This document shows positions 37,174 through 46,267 of a stretch of 64,000 bases of DNA, one piece after another. The translations under genes and the position numbers were made by a program. This DNA is from Oscillospiraceae bacterium (GTDB lineage Bacteria; Bacillota; Clostridia; Oscillospirales; Acutalibacteraceae), in assembly GCA_009785335.1 (NCBI GenBank), contig WQWM01000001.1, positions 124,001-188,000 of the forward strand, written 5' to 3'. Position 1 is the stretch's first letter; the number at the start of each line of letters is the position of its first letter. The notes beneath the pieces were generated by a model, which ran no database searches, had not been told where the DNA came from, and saw nothing but the letters and a program-made list of their open reading frames with translations.

Positions 37174-37218
37174 GTTACAACATTGTAACTTTACAATGCC
37201 GCACGAGCATGATATAAT
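37174..37218 (+). promoter_or_regulatory. Promoter (TTTACA-17-TATAAT) with abutting palindrome GTTACAACATTGTAAC
   Basis: Palindrome 37174-37189 directly upstream of the -35. Confidence 0.7.
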
Positions 37219-37240
37219 AGGCAAAAAGGAGGGCATTGCC

Positions 37241-38173
37241 ATGAAATTGATTGCGATGTTGCTGGTGTTGGTGCTGTTGGTGGGCTGCGGCTCGGCGGCA
37301 GTGGTGAACGGTGATGACGACTACACCTCCACGGAGTACATAACCGAAACCACGACTGGAGAGACTGCCACGACCACTCCCGTTTTCCCGCGCGAGGCTT
37401 TCGTTACCTATCTACACGAAACACTGGTGCCGCGCCACGGGCTTGATCAGATTCATAGCGTGTTTTTTCACGACGAGCATATGCTTGTTGTTTATGGGCA
37501 TTTTCCGAGTTCCATAGCAATTTACAGCGTTGATGGCAACGATGTTGTATACGCAGAAACTCTCTCTTTCGGCAGTATACGCGGCGAAAAATATGGTCCC
37601 GATTTAGTCGCTATTCACGTGTTTGCATTTGAACACAACGAACAACATGGCATTGGCATAGAATATCGCGCCAAATACACCTATTGGGGCTCGATCGACC
37701 ACCACCTATTCATCAACGACGAGCGCATTACTATCACGCACGACACCACCACCGATAATATGCATCTTTGGCACGAATACAACAGCCTCATTACTCAATA
37801 CCTGCCCGGGGCATACATTACTACTCTTCTTGAAGCAACCGACTTTCATACCATCACCGACCATACAAACTGGCAACAGCTGCTCACTGAAGATTTCTAC
37901 TATATTAGCCTGCGCTTCCCCCTTGAATTCGGTTGGACTATTGAGCACGGCAGAGCTTGCTGGCAAACTGGCGAAGGCATGACAGCAGCCGTGGGAACGC
38001 CAATATCCATCGGTGTTTCGTTTCGGGATACCGGCGCCCCGCGCCGATTAACGCGCTGGGCACTCGAACCTGCAGCCAACTTTAGCAACCGCACCGAAGG
38101 CGAAATTCACTGGATAGATTTTATCATGCCCGACCACGACGTGACTGTTGTCATGTATATAGAACTTTTATAG
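37241..38173 (+). CDS. Putative lipoprotein with Thr-rich linker
   Basis: LVLLVGCGSA lipobox; linker TSTEYITETTTGETATTTP. Confidence 0.8.
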   Translation: MKLIAMLLVLVLLVGCGSAAVVNGDDDYTSTEYITETTTGETATTTPVFPREAFVTYLHETLVPRHGLDQIHSVFFHDEHMLVVYGHFPSSIAIYSVDGNDVVYAETLSFGSIRGEKYGPDLVAIHVFAFEHNEQHGIGIEYRAKYTYWGSIDHHLFINDERITITHDTTTDNMHLWHEYNSLITQYLPGAYITTLLEATDFHTITDHTNWQQLLTEDFYYISLRFPLEFGWTIEHGRACWQTGEGMTAAVGTPISIGVSFRDTGAPRRLTRWALEPAANFSNRTEGEIHWIDFIMPDHDVTVVMYIELL

Positions 38174-38261
38174 GATTCAAGCGCATTGATAATCAAAAAA
38201 ACCTTGCACTTTCCCTCTATCTATGTTATCATTAGTATACCATAATTTAGGGGGATTTGCA

Positions 38262-39431
38262 ATGTACAAGTTATTCTGCCGCGTATTCCAAAAAACCATG
38301 AAATTATCAGCCTGCTTCTTGCCATGGAACGAGCCCACTTTGCTGCACAGCATCGACGAATTGGTGCAGCACATCGCCAAAAGCGGCGCGAAACACGTGC
38401 TAGTCGTCACCGACGAAGTGCTGATGAAACTCAACCTGCCCACAGCCATGCTCGAGGGCCTGCAAGCCGCGGGCGTTGCCGCGCATGTGTATGACAAAAC
38501 CTGCCCCAATCCCTCCATCGAAAACATCGAAGCCGCACGCGCGATGTACGTTGAACAAGGCTGCACGGCTATTGTTGCCTTTGGCGGCGGTTCGCCCATG
38601 GACTGCGCAAAACTGGTGGGTGCACGCATTGCCAAGCCGCACAAAACCGTGGTTAAATTACGCGGGCTGTTCAAAATTTTGAAGAAACTGCCGCCGCTTT
38701 ATGCCGTGCCCACCACAGCTGGCACAGGCTCGGAAGTGACGATTGCGGCCGTGGCCACCAACCCCGCCACGCATGAAAAATTCGCCTGCATGGACCCCAG
38801 CCTGCTGCCCAAGTTCGCCGTGCTGGACCCTGCACTCACCCTTGCATTGCCCCCGCATATGACCAGCACCACCGGCATGGATGCTCTCACCCACGCCGTT
38901 GAAGCTTACATTGGCGGTAGCAACACCAAAAAAACTGCGCAAAATGCAGTGCAGGCAACCAAGCTAGTTTTCGCGCATCTTGAGACAGCCTACCAAGATG
39001 GCAGCAACCTCGAAGCCCGCAAAGCCATGCTTGAAGCTTCTTACATGGCAGGGGTAGCGTTCACCCGCGCATATGTCGGCAACATCCACGCCATTTCGCA
39101 TGCGCTTGGTGCGTTGTATCACGTGCCGCACGGCTTGGGCAATGCAATTGTCATGCCCCACGTCCTACAATTTTACGGCGAAAAAGCACACAAACGCCTG
39201 GGCGAATTAGCCCAAGCGGTTGGTTTAAACACTGCCGAGGAGTTCATCGCCGCCATTCGCGGCATGAATGAGCGCATGCAAATTCCCACTGGGTTTGCGC
39301 AAATCAAGGCTGAAGACCTGCCAGCAATTGCTGCCCGCGCCACCAAAGAAGCCAATCCGCTTTATCCCGTGCCGGTGATCATGACCCGCGAGGATGTGAT
39401 GGCGGTTGTGCGTGGGATGATGGAAGCGTAA
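38262..39431 (+). CDS. Iron-containing alcohol dehydrogenase
   Basis: FGGGSPMDCAKLV, AVPTTAGTGSEVT, HAISHALGALYHVPHGLGNAIVMPHVL. Confidence 0.93.
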   Translation: MYKLFCRVFQKTMKLSACFLPWNEPTLLHSIDELVQHIAKSGAKHVLVVTDEVLMKLNLPTAMLEGLQAAGVAAHVYDKTCPNPSIENIEAARAMYVEQGCTAIVAFGGGSPMDCAKLVGARIAKPHKTVVKLRGLFKILKKLPPLYAVPTTAGTGSEVTIAAVATNPATHEKFACMDPSLLPKFAVLDPALTLALPPHMTSTTGMDALTHAVEAYIGGSNTKKTAQNAVQATKLVFAHLETAYQDGSNLEARKAMLEASYMAGVAFTRAYVGNIHAISHALGALYHVPHGLGNAIVMPHVLQFYGEKAHKRLGELAQAVGLNTAEEFIAAIRGMNERMQIPTGFAQIKAEDLPAIAARATKEANPLYPVPVIMTREDVMAVVRGMMEA

Positions 39432-39476
39432 AAAGGACAATCGCGCTTCCTGCAAATAGTCAACATGTCTATAATC

Positions 39477-39567
39477 AGCATGTAGGGGCGGCAGTGATGC
39501 CGCCCGAAAGTTTAATGTTGCTATAATTTAATAGCCTCGGGCGGATTTGCATCCGCCCCTACATGCT
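39477..39567. repeat. 91-bp inverted-repeat element with 15-bp perfect arms (AGCATGTAGGGGCGG)
   Basis: AGCATGTAGGGGCGG ... CCGCCCCTACATGCT; each arm itself a hairpin. Confidence 0.8.
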
Positions 39568-39593
39568 ACGGCTCGCAGCAAATTTTATCCACC

Positions 39594-39673
39594 TGTAGGG
39601 GTGGCAATCTTGCCACCCGGGATTTTTTATTGCGAGTGAAAACAACACGGGCGGCAAAATTGCCGCCCCTACA
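39594..39673. repeat. 80-bp inverted-repeat element of same family
   Basis: TGTAGGGGTGGCAA ... TTGCCGCCCCTACA. Confidence 0.75.
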
Positions 39674-39687
39674 TGTATGCCATTATC

Positions 39688-40524
39688 CTAATCCTGCTCC
39701 GGCGCATCACGATATACCCGCTGCGGTTGCTGCATATACTCCGGCGGCGCAGCGTTGGGCTGGCACGGTGCATGCGCATAACGCGACGGCTCATAATACC
39801 GCGCTGTTTCATATGTATTGCGCTGCGGCTGGTCAAGCATATAGCGTTGCATCAGCAACTGCGATGCCGTCATGCAGTTGTCTTGGCGCGGGCTTTCTTC
39901 CATCTGCGCGGGCATTGCCACAGGCGCAGCGGGAATATCCACGATTTCGGGCACCGCGGCATCTGTCAAAACGGTTGAGCCCGCTATTGGTGCCACACCG
40001 CCAGTGGGTCCGCACGCCCACCAAGGCATTGCCACAGGAAAACTGCACTCGCGGCCATCCGGCGAGATGATGCGGAAATTGCGCACACAAAACCCGCGGC
40101 GGCATGGGTCGTTGCAGCTTTCGGTGTCGCAGCAACAGTTGCAGTTGGGCATCAGCGGCGGCATGGGCGGGAACGCCGTGGTTGTGCCGCAACACCCGCC
40201 GCCGCCAAATCCGGGTATACCGCAACCGCCCATGGGCACGCAACCCGGAAACATAGAACCGAAGTTATTCATTAATCCACCAAACATATTGCTATTACTC
40301 CCTGTTGTGTTATTCATGTTGTTTGCGTTTGCATTGTTGTTCGTGTTATTGTTTGTGTTGTTGTTGATGTTAACGTTTTGGTTGGCGTTCAGCCCGCCAA
40401 AACCGCAAGGATTACACAGGCCGCCGCCAAGCCCCCAGCCAAACCCGCAGGGAGCACCACCAAAGGGTGCGCCACCAAAACCCGTGCATATCCCGCCGCC
40501 AAAGCAAGTGCAATCGTTAGGCAT
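39688..40524 (-). CDS. Gly/Asn/Cys-rich low-complexity protein (spore-surface-like composition)
   Basis: MPNDCTCFGGGICTGFGGAPFGG...NINNNTNNNTNNNANANN...CNCCCDTESCNDPCRRGFC. Confidence 0.75.
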   Translation of the reverse strand: MPNDCTCFGGGICTGFGGAPFGGAPCGFGWGLGGGLCNPCGFGGLNANQNVNINNNTNNNTNNNANANNMNNTTGSNSNMFGGLMNNFGSMFPGCVPMGGCGIPGFGGGGCCGTTTAFPPMPPLMPNCNCCCDTESCNDPCRRGFCVRNFRIISPDGRECSFPVAMPWWACGPTGGVAPIAGSTVLTDAAVPEIVDIPAAPVAMPAQMEESPRQDNCMTASQLLMQRYMLDQPQRNTYETARYYEPSRYAHAPCQPNAAPPEYMQQPQRVYRDAPEQD

Positions 40525-40722
40525 ATGTAAATCCCCCTTGTTGGTATTGTATGCGATAATGCATTCATTGGTGCGGTATGACAACAAGTGAAAAAAATCT
40601 TGCGTATTTGTTAAAAATATGTTATACTATAAAGTAGTGAGGAATTTTTCGGCAATCGCGCGACAAAGAAGTATGCAAGGGAAAACTAAACCCCTGCAAA
40701 CAAATTTCAGGAGGAAGAACTT

Positions 40723-41187
40723 ATGAAACGCATTGCCCAACTTACCCTCGCCCTGCTGCTTGCCCTTGCCTTGATGCTGCCCGTTGCAGCCATCGCAAAC
40801 CTGGACGGCTCTGACCCCGAATGGGATGGCTATGCAAGCATCCGCCCCGCATCCGACATCCTCATCATTGGCGACATTGAGCCCGACGCCGAACCCGACT
40901 ATGACATTGACGCCGACGAACCCAACCGAGCACAATTCGCACGCACCCCTTACGACGACGTGAATTCCGTTGACGTACCCGAACTCGGCGGCAGCGGCAT
41001 CATGGCCATCAGCGGCGAACTCGAAGAAGGCTACATTGGCATCGAACCCATCGATGGCTATTTGGACATCGAGCCCATTAGCGCAAACGTCGGCCACAGC
41101 ATTCCTGTTGCGCTGTTTTATGTTGCATTGGGCGTGGCTGTGCTGGCTTTGTTGCTGGCTGTTGTTGCACTGGTGAAGAAAAAATAA
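40723..41187 (+). CDS. Small secreted membrane-tailed protein, paralog 1
   Basis: Signal peptide, NLDGSDPEWDGYxxIRP, C-terminal TM + KKK. Confidence 0.8.
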   Translation: MKRIAQLTLALLLALALMLPVAAIANLDGSDPEWDGYASIRPASDILIIGDIEPDAEPDYDIDADEPNRAQFARTPYDDVNSVDVPELGGSGIMAISGELEEGYIGIEPIDGYLDIEPISANVGHSIPVALFYVALGVAVLALLLAVVALVKKK

Positions 41188-41229
41188 TCATCATTGCATC
41201 TCTCAAACAAAATTTAGGAGGATTATCTC

Positions 41230-41676
41230 ATGAAACGTATTTTTCAACTTGCTTTAGCACTTGTTCTCGCCCTTGCTTTGATGCTGCCCGTTGCGGCCAT
41301 CGCAAATCTTGATGGCTCAGACCCCGAATGGGATGGCTACGAAGGCATCCGCCCCATGAGCGATGTGCTCACCATTGGCGAACCCACTGACGAACCTGTG
41401 GACGCTGTGGACGGTTATTTTGAGCTAGACGACAGCTACGAAATCCCCGAACGCAACCCCCTCGCCCGCGACGCAAATGCCAACGACGAGCTAGACTTCA
41501 TTGACGTGCCCGAACTTGGCGGCAGCGGCATCATGGCCATCAGCGACTATCTGGACATCGAACCCATCAGCGCAGAAACCGGCCACGGCGTGCCTGTTGT
41601 TCTGTTTTATGTTACGCTGGGCATTGCCGTGCTGGCACTGGTGCTGGCCATTGTTGCACTGGTGAAGAAAAAATAA
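41230..41676 (+). CDS. Small secreted membrane-tailed protein, paralog 2
   Basis: Same N- and C-terminal motifs as paralog 1. Confidence 0.8.
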   Translation: MKRIFQLALALVLALALMLPVAAIANLDGSDPEWDGYEGIRPMSDVLTIGEPTDEPVDAVDGYFELDDSYEIPERNPLARDANANDELDFIDVPELGGSGIMAISDYLDIEPISAETGHGVPVVLFYVTLGIAVLALVLAIVALVKKK

Positions 41677-41707
41677 TCATACCGCATCAAACCCTTAGGA
41701 GGAACCC

Positions 41708-42148
41708 ATGAAACGCATTTTCCAACTGGCGTTGATTACGCTGCTTGCAGTGGCACTCATGTTGCCCGCAGCCGCCATCATCAACACCGACGGCTCTGAC
41801 CCCAACTGGGATGGTGTCGAAGGCATCGTGCCCGCAATGAACGATATCATCTCGGATGAGTATGACGAAACCGCCAACCATAACGATGATTATCTCGGTT
41901 ATGTTGAAGTGGACGAACATTACGAAGTCCCCGAGCGTCATCCCCTGGCGCGTAACAACGAAGACTACGCAGAGATTGAGCCCATCAGCGCAGAAACTGG
42001 CGGCACCAACGGCTTGTCCAACACAATGGCGATTTTGATTTATTCCGCGCTTGGTTTGGCTCTGTTCGCGGTATTGCTGTCCATCATTGCGCTGGTCAAC
42101 GCTGGCCGCAAATCGTCTCGCAAAAAAATCAAGAACGATTTCTTCTAA
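41708..42148 (+). CDS. Small secreted membrane-tailed protein, paralog 3
   Basis: NTDGSDPNWDGVEGIVP, IEPISAETGG, C-terminal TM. Confidence 0.78.
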   Translation: MKRIFQLALITLLAVALMLPAAAIINTDGSDPNWDGVEGIVPAMNDIISDEYDETANHNDDYLGYVEVDEHYEVPERHPLARNNEDYAEIEPISAETGGTNGLSNTMAILIYSALGLALFAVLLSIIALVNAGRKSSRKKIKNDFF

Positions 42149-42157
42149 GGAACTGCC

Positions 42158-42997
42158 ATGGCATTACCCACGCAATTGTATGCAATGTTAACGCACGAAA
42201 GCCTCCCTCACGCCTTGTTGCTTGAGGGGGGCACGCAAGCTTTTCGGCGTGAAGTTGCCCTCGAACTCGCACAGGCACTGCTATGCGAAAGTCAGCCGCA
42301 CGACCCTGATCAAGCCAGCCTATTCGGCGAACCCGAGCCCACCCCAAAGCCCTGCAGCAGCTGCAATCACTGCCACAAAGCCCTGCAGAACATACACCCC
42401 GACCTGCACTTGGCCGAAGGTGGCACCGGCACACGCTCGTTTCATATTGATGCCATTCGCGACATTCGTCGGCAGGCGTCGGTGTTGCCCAACGAAGCCG
42501 AGCACAAAGTCTTTGTGCTGCACAACGCCCACAGCATGACTGCTGAGGCGCAAAACGCGCTGCTAAAATTGCTGGAAGAACCACCCGATTATGTCTGCTT
42601 AATTTTAACCGCACCGGCACGTAAGCTGCTGCTGCAAACGGTCATCTCCCGCGTGGCGACCGTTAATCTTGGCCCCGCCGCCGAAGAAGCGCTTGACCCC
42701 GAGCGCGAGGCATTGCTGCAACAACATGCCACGGTCATCACGCAGGCGATGTTGCATGGCGGGCGACCCTATGCCATGTTGCAAGCCACCGCTCCTCTCG
42801 AGGGCGACCGCGAGCTGCTGCGCGAGCTGCTGCCCTGCCTGCGCCGTGCCCTGCACGCACGGCTGATAGAAGACATCACCCTGACGCCGCGCGCGTTGCG
42901 GCTCATCGACGAACTGCGCACGCTGGAAGATGCGCTGCACCGTAACGCCAACCTGAATTTGCTCATCACACGGCTGGCGACAATGAACGAGAAATAA
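42158..42997 (+). CDS. holB: DNA polymerase III delta' subunit
   Basis: C-x8-C-x2-C-x2-C zinc site region, HNAHSMTAEAQNALLKLLEEPP. Confidence 0.9.
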   Translation: MALPTQLYAMLTHESLPHALLLEGGTQAFRREVALELAQALLCESQPHDPDQASLFGEPEPTPKPCSSCNHCHKALQNIHPDLHLAEGGTGTRSFHIDAIRDIRRQASVLPNEAEHKVFVLHNAHSMTAEAQNALLKLLEEPPDYVCLILTAPARKLLLQTVISRVATVNLGPAAEEALDPEREALLQQHATVITQAMLHGGRPYAMLQATAPLEGDRELLRELLPCLRRALHARLIEDITLTPRALRLIDELRTLEDALHRNANLNLLITRLATMNEK

Positions 42998-43042
42998 ACA
43001 TGCGGAGTTTGTTCTGCATTGTCAAATAGAAAGGGAAACCCT

Positions 43043-44392
43043 ATGGCCATCATCATTGGCGTGCGATTTCGCGAAATCGGACGCGTGTATTATTTCGACC
43101 CCGGCGAACACGAGGTAAACAAAGGCGACCGCGTGATTGTAGAGACCGCTCGCGGCATCGAATGCGGCGAGGTTGCGCAAGGCCGCACCGAAGTGCCCGA
43201 CGAAGAAATCAAGAAACCGCTTAAACCCCTGCTGCGCATTGCAACGGAGCAGGATCTCGCAAACGTGGCAGGCAAAGCGGCCAAAGAAGCCGAAGCCTTC
43301 AAGGTTGGCGAAGAAAAAATCGCTAAGCATGCGCTAGACATGAAACTGGTCAACGTTGAATACACTTTTGACGGCAGCAAGATTGTCTTCAATTTCACCG
43401 CCGATCAACGTGTGGATTTTCGCGCTCTGGTGCGCGATCTTGCTTCCAGCTTTCGCACACGCATTGAGCTGCGGCAAATCGGCGTGCGCGACGAAGCCAA
43501 ACTGCTGGGTGGCTTGGGCATTTGCGGGCGACCGTTTTGCTGCAGCACCTTCATGGGCGACTTCCATCCCGTGAGCATCAACATGGCCAAAGGGCAGGGA
43601 TTGAGTCTCAATCCCACGAAAATTTCGGGCACCTGCGGGCGACTGATGTGCTGCCTGAAGTACGAAGAAACTGCCTATGCCGACGCCGCAAAAACGCTGC
43701 CTCGCGTGGGTTCAACGGTGCAAACACCCGAGGGCCCGGGCCGGGTGACGGAAGTCAATGCTGTGTCGCAGGACATCAAGGTCAAGCTTGAAAGTCGCAT
43801 GGACGGCCCGCCTACGGTGTTCCGCTATGACAACGAAAAAGGTGTGATTCGCAAGCCTGCCAAGGAAACCGGGCTGCGCGACAACTCTCTGCTGGGCGAG
43901 CTGGATGCCAAACCGCTGCGTAGCTATGCAGAGCCCGCCGCGCCACCGCGCCGCGCCGAACAAAAGCCACAACGCCCGCGTAATCAACCGCGCAACCAAG
44001 AGCAAAAGCCCCGCACGCAGTCTAATCAAACACAAAAGCCCGCAGGCGAGCAAAGCGAAGCTGCACGCCCGCAGGCACGCAGTAATCAACCACAGAAACC
44101 TGCAGTCGAGAGAAGCGAAGCGACTCGCTCGCCGCAGGCGCGCAACAATAACCGCAACCGCAACAACAAAAACCGCAACCCGCAGCAGCAACAAGCTAAT
44201 GCTCCCGCCAGACAACAGCAACAAGCCACAACACCTGCGCCAAACCATAACGAAGCAACTGGCACACCGCAGGTGAGACGTGCTAACGCACCCAAGCCTG
44301 AGGGTCAACAGCAGCAGAGCAACCGCCGCCAACCGTGGCACCGAAATAAGCGAAAAAACAACAACAATGGCAACAATAATAACCAAAATTAG
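43043..44392 (+). CDS. ricT: PSP1/RicT (YaaT)-like protein with long Q/N/R-rich tail
   Basis: GVRFREIGRVYYFDPG, GGLGICGRPFCCSTFMGDFHPVSIKMAK-like, GTCGRLMCCLKYE; synteny with holB. Confidence 0.92.
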   Translation: MAIIIGVRFREIGRVYYFDPGEHEVNKGDRVIVETARGIECGEVAQGRTEVPDEEIKKPLKPLLRIATEQDLANVAGKAAKEAEAFKVGEEKIAKHALDMKLVNVEYTFDGSKIVFNFTADQRVDFRALVRDLASSFRTRIELRQIGVRDEAKLLGGLGICGRPFCCSTFMGDFHPVSINMAKGQGLSLNPTKISGTCGRLMCCLKYEETAYADAAKTLPRVGSTVQTPEGPGRVTEVNAVSQDIKVKLESRMDGPPTVFRYDNEKGVIRKPAKETGLRDNSLLGELDAKPLRSYAEPAAPPRRAEQKPQRPRNQPRNQEQKPRTQSNQTQKPAGEQSEAARPQARSNQPQKPAVERSEATRSPQARNNNRNRNNKNRNPQQQQANAPARQQQQATTPAPNHNEATGTPQVRRANAPKPEGQQQQSNRRQPWHRNKRKNNNNGNNNNQN

Positions 44393-44402
44393 GAGGAAAC
44401 CC

Positions 44403-44582
44403 ATGGCTTTTCGAATCAACGAAGAATGCATTTCCTGCGGCCTTTGCGAGGCCACCTGCCCCAACGAATGCATCAGCGAAGTGGACGGCGTGTTCGTCAT
44501 TGACGAAAGCAAATGCGCCGGCGACGACTGCAAAGAGTGCGTGGACATGTGCCCAGTTGGCGCAATTGTGCCCGCGCAATAG
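44403..44582 (+). CDS. 2[4Fe-4S] ferredoxin
   Basis: CISCGLCEATCP and CAGDDCKECVDMCP. Confidence 0.93.
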   Translation: MAFRINEECISCGLCEATCPNECISEVDGVFVIDESKCAGDDCKECVDMCPVGAIVPAQ

Positions 44583-44595
44583 CCCGCAAAAACAT

Positions 44596-44632
44596 AAACG
44601 CCCCGAAAATTGGGGCGTTTGATTTTTTTGTT
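44596..44632 (+). terminator. Terminator after ferredoxin
   Basis: AAACGCCCCGAAAATTGGGGCGTTTGATTTTTTT. Confidence 0.85.
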
Positions 44633-44652
44633 GTTTTACTTGAGAACAGACC

Positions 44653-44741
44653 CTCGTGTAGGGGCGGCAATCTGCCGCCCGTGACGTTTTATGGCGCATG
44701 AGAGCGATCCCCCGGGCGGCTAATAGCCGCCCCTACACGAG
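44653..44741. repeat. 89-bp inverted-repeat element, 16-bp perfect arms (CTCGTGTAGGGGCGGC)
   Basis: CTCGTGTAGGGGCGGC ... GCCGCCCCTACACGAG. Confidence 0.8.
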
Positions 44742-44754
44742 ATCACATTTCAAC

Positions 44755-45486
44755 TTAATACAATTTCGCCAGCATCTCGCGCGGCCACGCCAATTCAGCC
44801 TCATAGCCGCGTTCACTCAGCCAGTCAATCACGGCTTGCCAAGCGGTGCGCGCTTGTGCAACATTGCCTAGCTCGCTGTGCAGGCAAGCAATCGAGTATA
44901 ACGCATCGACCAGTTCGCGATCTTGTTCGTATGATTGCTGCCACAACGCAAAGGCTTCATCGAAATTCCCCTGCGCTTTGGCGGCGTCTCCTGTCGTAAA
45001 ATACGGCTTTTCGGCTTGCCCCAGTTTGTGCAACAGCAGCATATTCTGTCGCGTAGCTTTTTCACAGCCCAACTCGGCCGCCTGTGCATAGCCCGCCTGC
45101 GCACGCTCAAGATATTCCCAGCCGCGCAGTTCGAGCAAATAGGCATAGCTCAAATGATCTTCAGGGTCATTCTCAGGCAAGCGCTTTTCCAACTCCGCAC
45201 GTGCAGCGCGGTAGCTTTCTTCATCACTGCGATCAGCTTCATAGGCCGCAAGCAGCCGCTCGCCACGATGACGATAAGGCGTTTTGCCCGGCTCAAACAG
45301 CGTGTCAATGCGCACGCCCAATGCCTGCGCCAACAAGGGCAGCATGGCAATATCCGGCGCGGTTGTTTCGGTTTCCCACTTGCTAATGGCCTGCGCCGTG
45401 CAGCCCAAACGTGCCGCAAGCTGCTCCTGCGTGAGGTTAAATTCTGCCCGCAGATTCTTAATGTTTGTGCCAAGATGAAGTTTCAT
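44755..45486 (-). CDS. XRE-family HTH regulator with TPR-like repeats
   Basis: NIKNLRAEFNLTQEQLAARLGCTAQAISKWE + helical repeats. Confidence 0.88.
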   Translation of the reverse strand: MKLHLGTNIKNLRAEFNLTQEQLAARLGCTAQAISKWETETTAPDIAMLPLLAQALGVRIDTLFEPGKTPYRHRGERLLAAYEADRSDEESYRAARAELEKRLPENDPEDHLSYAYLLELRGWEYLERAQAGYAQAAELGCEKATRQNMLLLHKLGQAEKPYFTTGDAAKAQGNFDEAFALWQQSYEQDRELVDALYSIACLHSELGNVAQARTAWQAVIDWLSERGYEAELAWPREMLAKLY

Positions 45487-45540
45487 GGCATATTCTCCTT
45501 TCGGTTGATAATACCATGATACACCAGCGTGCACACAAAG

Positions 45541-46224
45541 TCAATCACCGCGTCGGCAAGCCGCACTCACCGCCCAAGCAAGTGCACAACCCAGCACCAC
45601 CCACAGCGGGTTGAACCAAAACATCGTGCCCACAATCACACACAGCAAAACAATCTGATGCCACTTTAAACCCTTGAGCTTGCCATAAGGCACATGCTCC
45701 CACGCAGTGAAAATCAGCAGCATCGCAAGCGGCGACGCGGGAATGCGCAAAAACAGCTCAGGGATAATCACCCGCGTGGCATCGAAATAGAGGGCAAGGT
45801 TGAGCAGTGTCGTCACGATAATTCCCACCACGCTTGCAGGCAAGAATCGGCGAAGCCGGGGAAATTTACGCGGCCAAGTGATGAGCACCACCATCATGAT
45901 GGTAGAAAACAGCACCGTGCGCCAGTTGGGGTGAAAGCCCCACATGCGATAGCTCAACAGCAACTCGTGCATGCTTGCGCCCACCGCGCCTGTGGCGAAG
46001 TAGCCCGCCGTTTGATGCATCGTCACACGCACCGCCAAGCCCATGCCCAGCCCGGGATATAATCCCGGCAACGGCCAAAAGCGCACAGGCAGTTTATGCG
46101 AAACATGCATCGCAACCAGCATCGCAACGCTCACGCCCCATTGCGCAAGCAACACGCGTGGCTCAATCACCAGCACGCTCAGCAGCAGCGGCAGCGCGGT
46201 GAGTATATATCCCAGAATCTTCAT
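45541..46224 (-). CDS. Multi-pass membrane protein, unknown function
   Basis: Hydrophobic ORF with several TM segments. Confidence 0.65.
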   Translation of the reverse strand: MKILGYILTALPLLLSVLVIEPRVLLAQWGVSVAMLVAMHVSHKLPVRFWPLPGLYPGLGMGLAVRVTMHQTAGYFATGAVGASMHELLLSYRMWGFHPNWRTVLFSTIMMVVLITWPRKFPRLRRFLPASVVGIIVTTLLNLALYFDATRVIIPELFLRIPASPLAMLLIFTAWEHVPYGKLKGLKWHQIVLLCVIVGTMFWFNPLWVVLGCALAWAVSAACRRGD

Positions 46225-46267
46225 ATAGTTTAGTATAACACACCCGCCCAAGAAAGGCAAGAATTTT

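Noticed and set aside
45541-46224. Truncated SulP-family transporter
   Set aside because: Resemblance is only general hydrophobicity; left as unknown membrane protein
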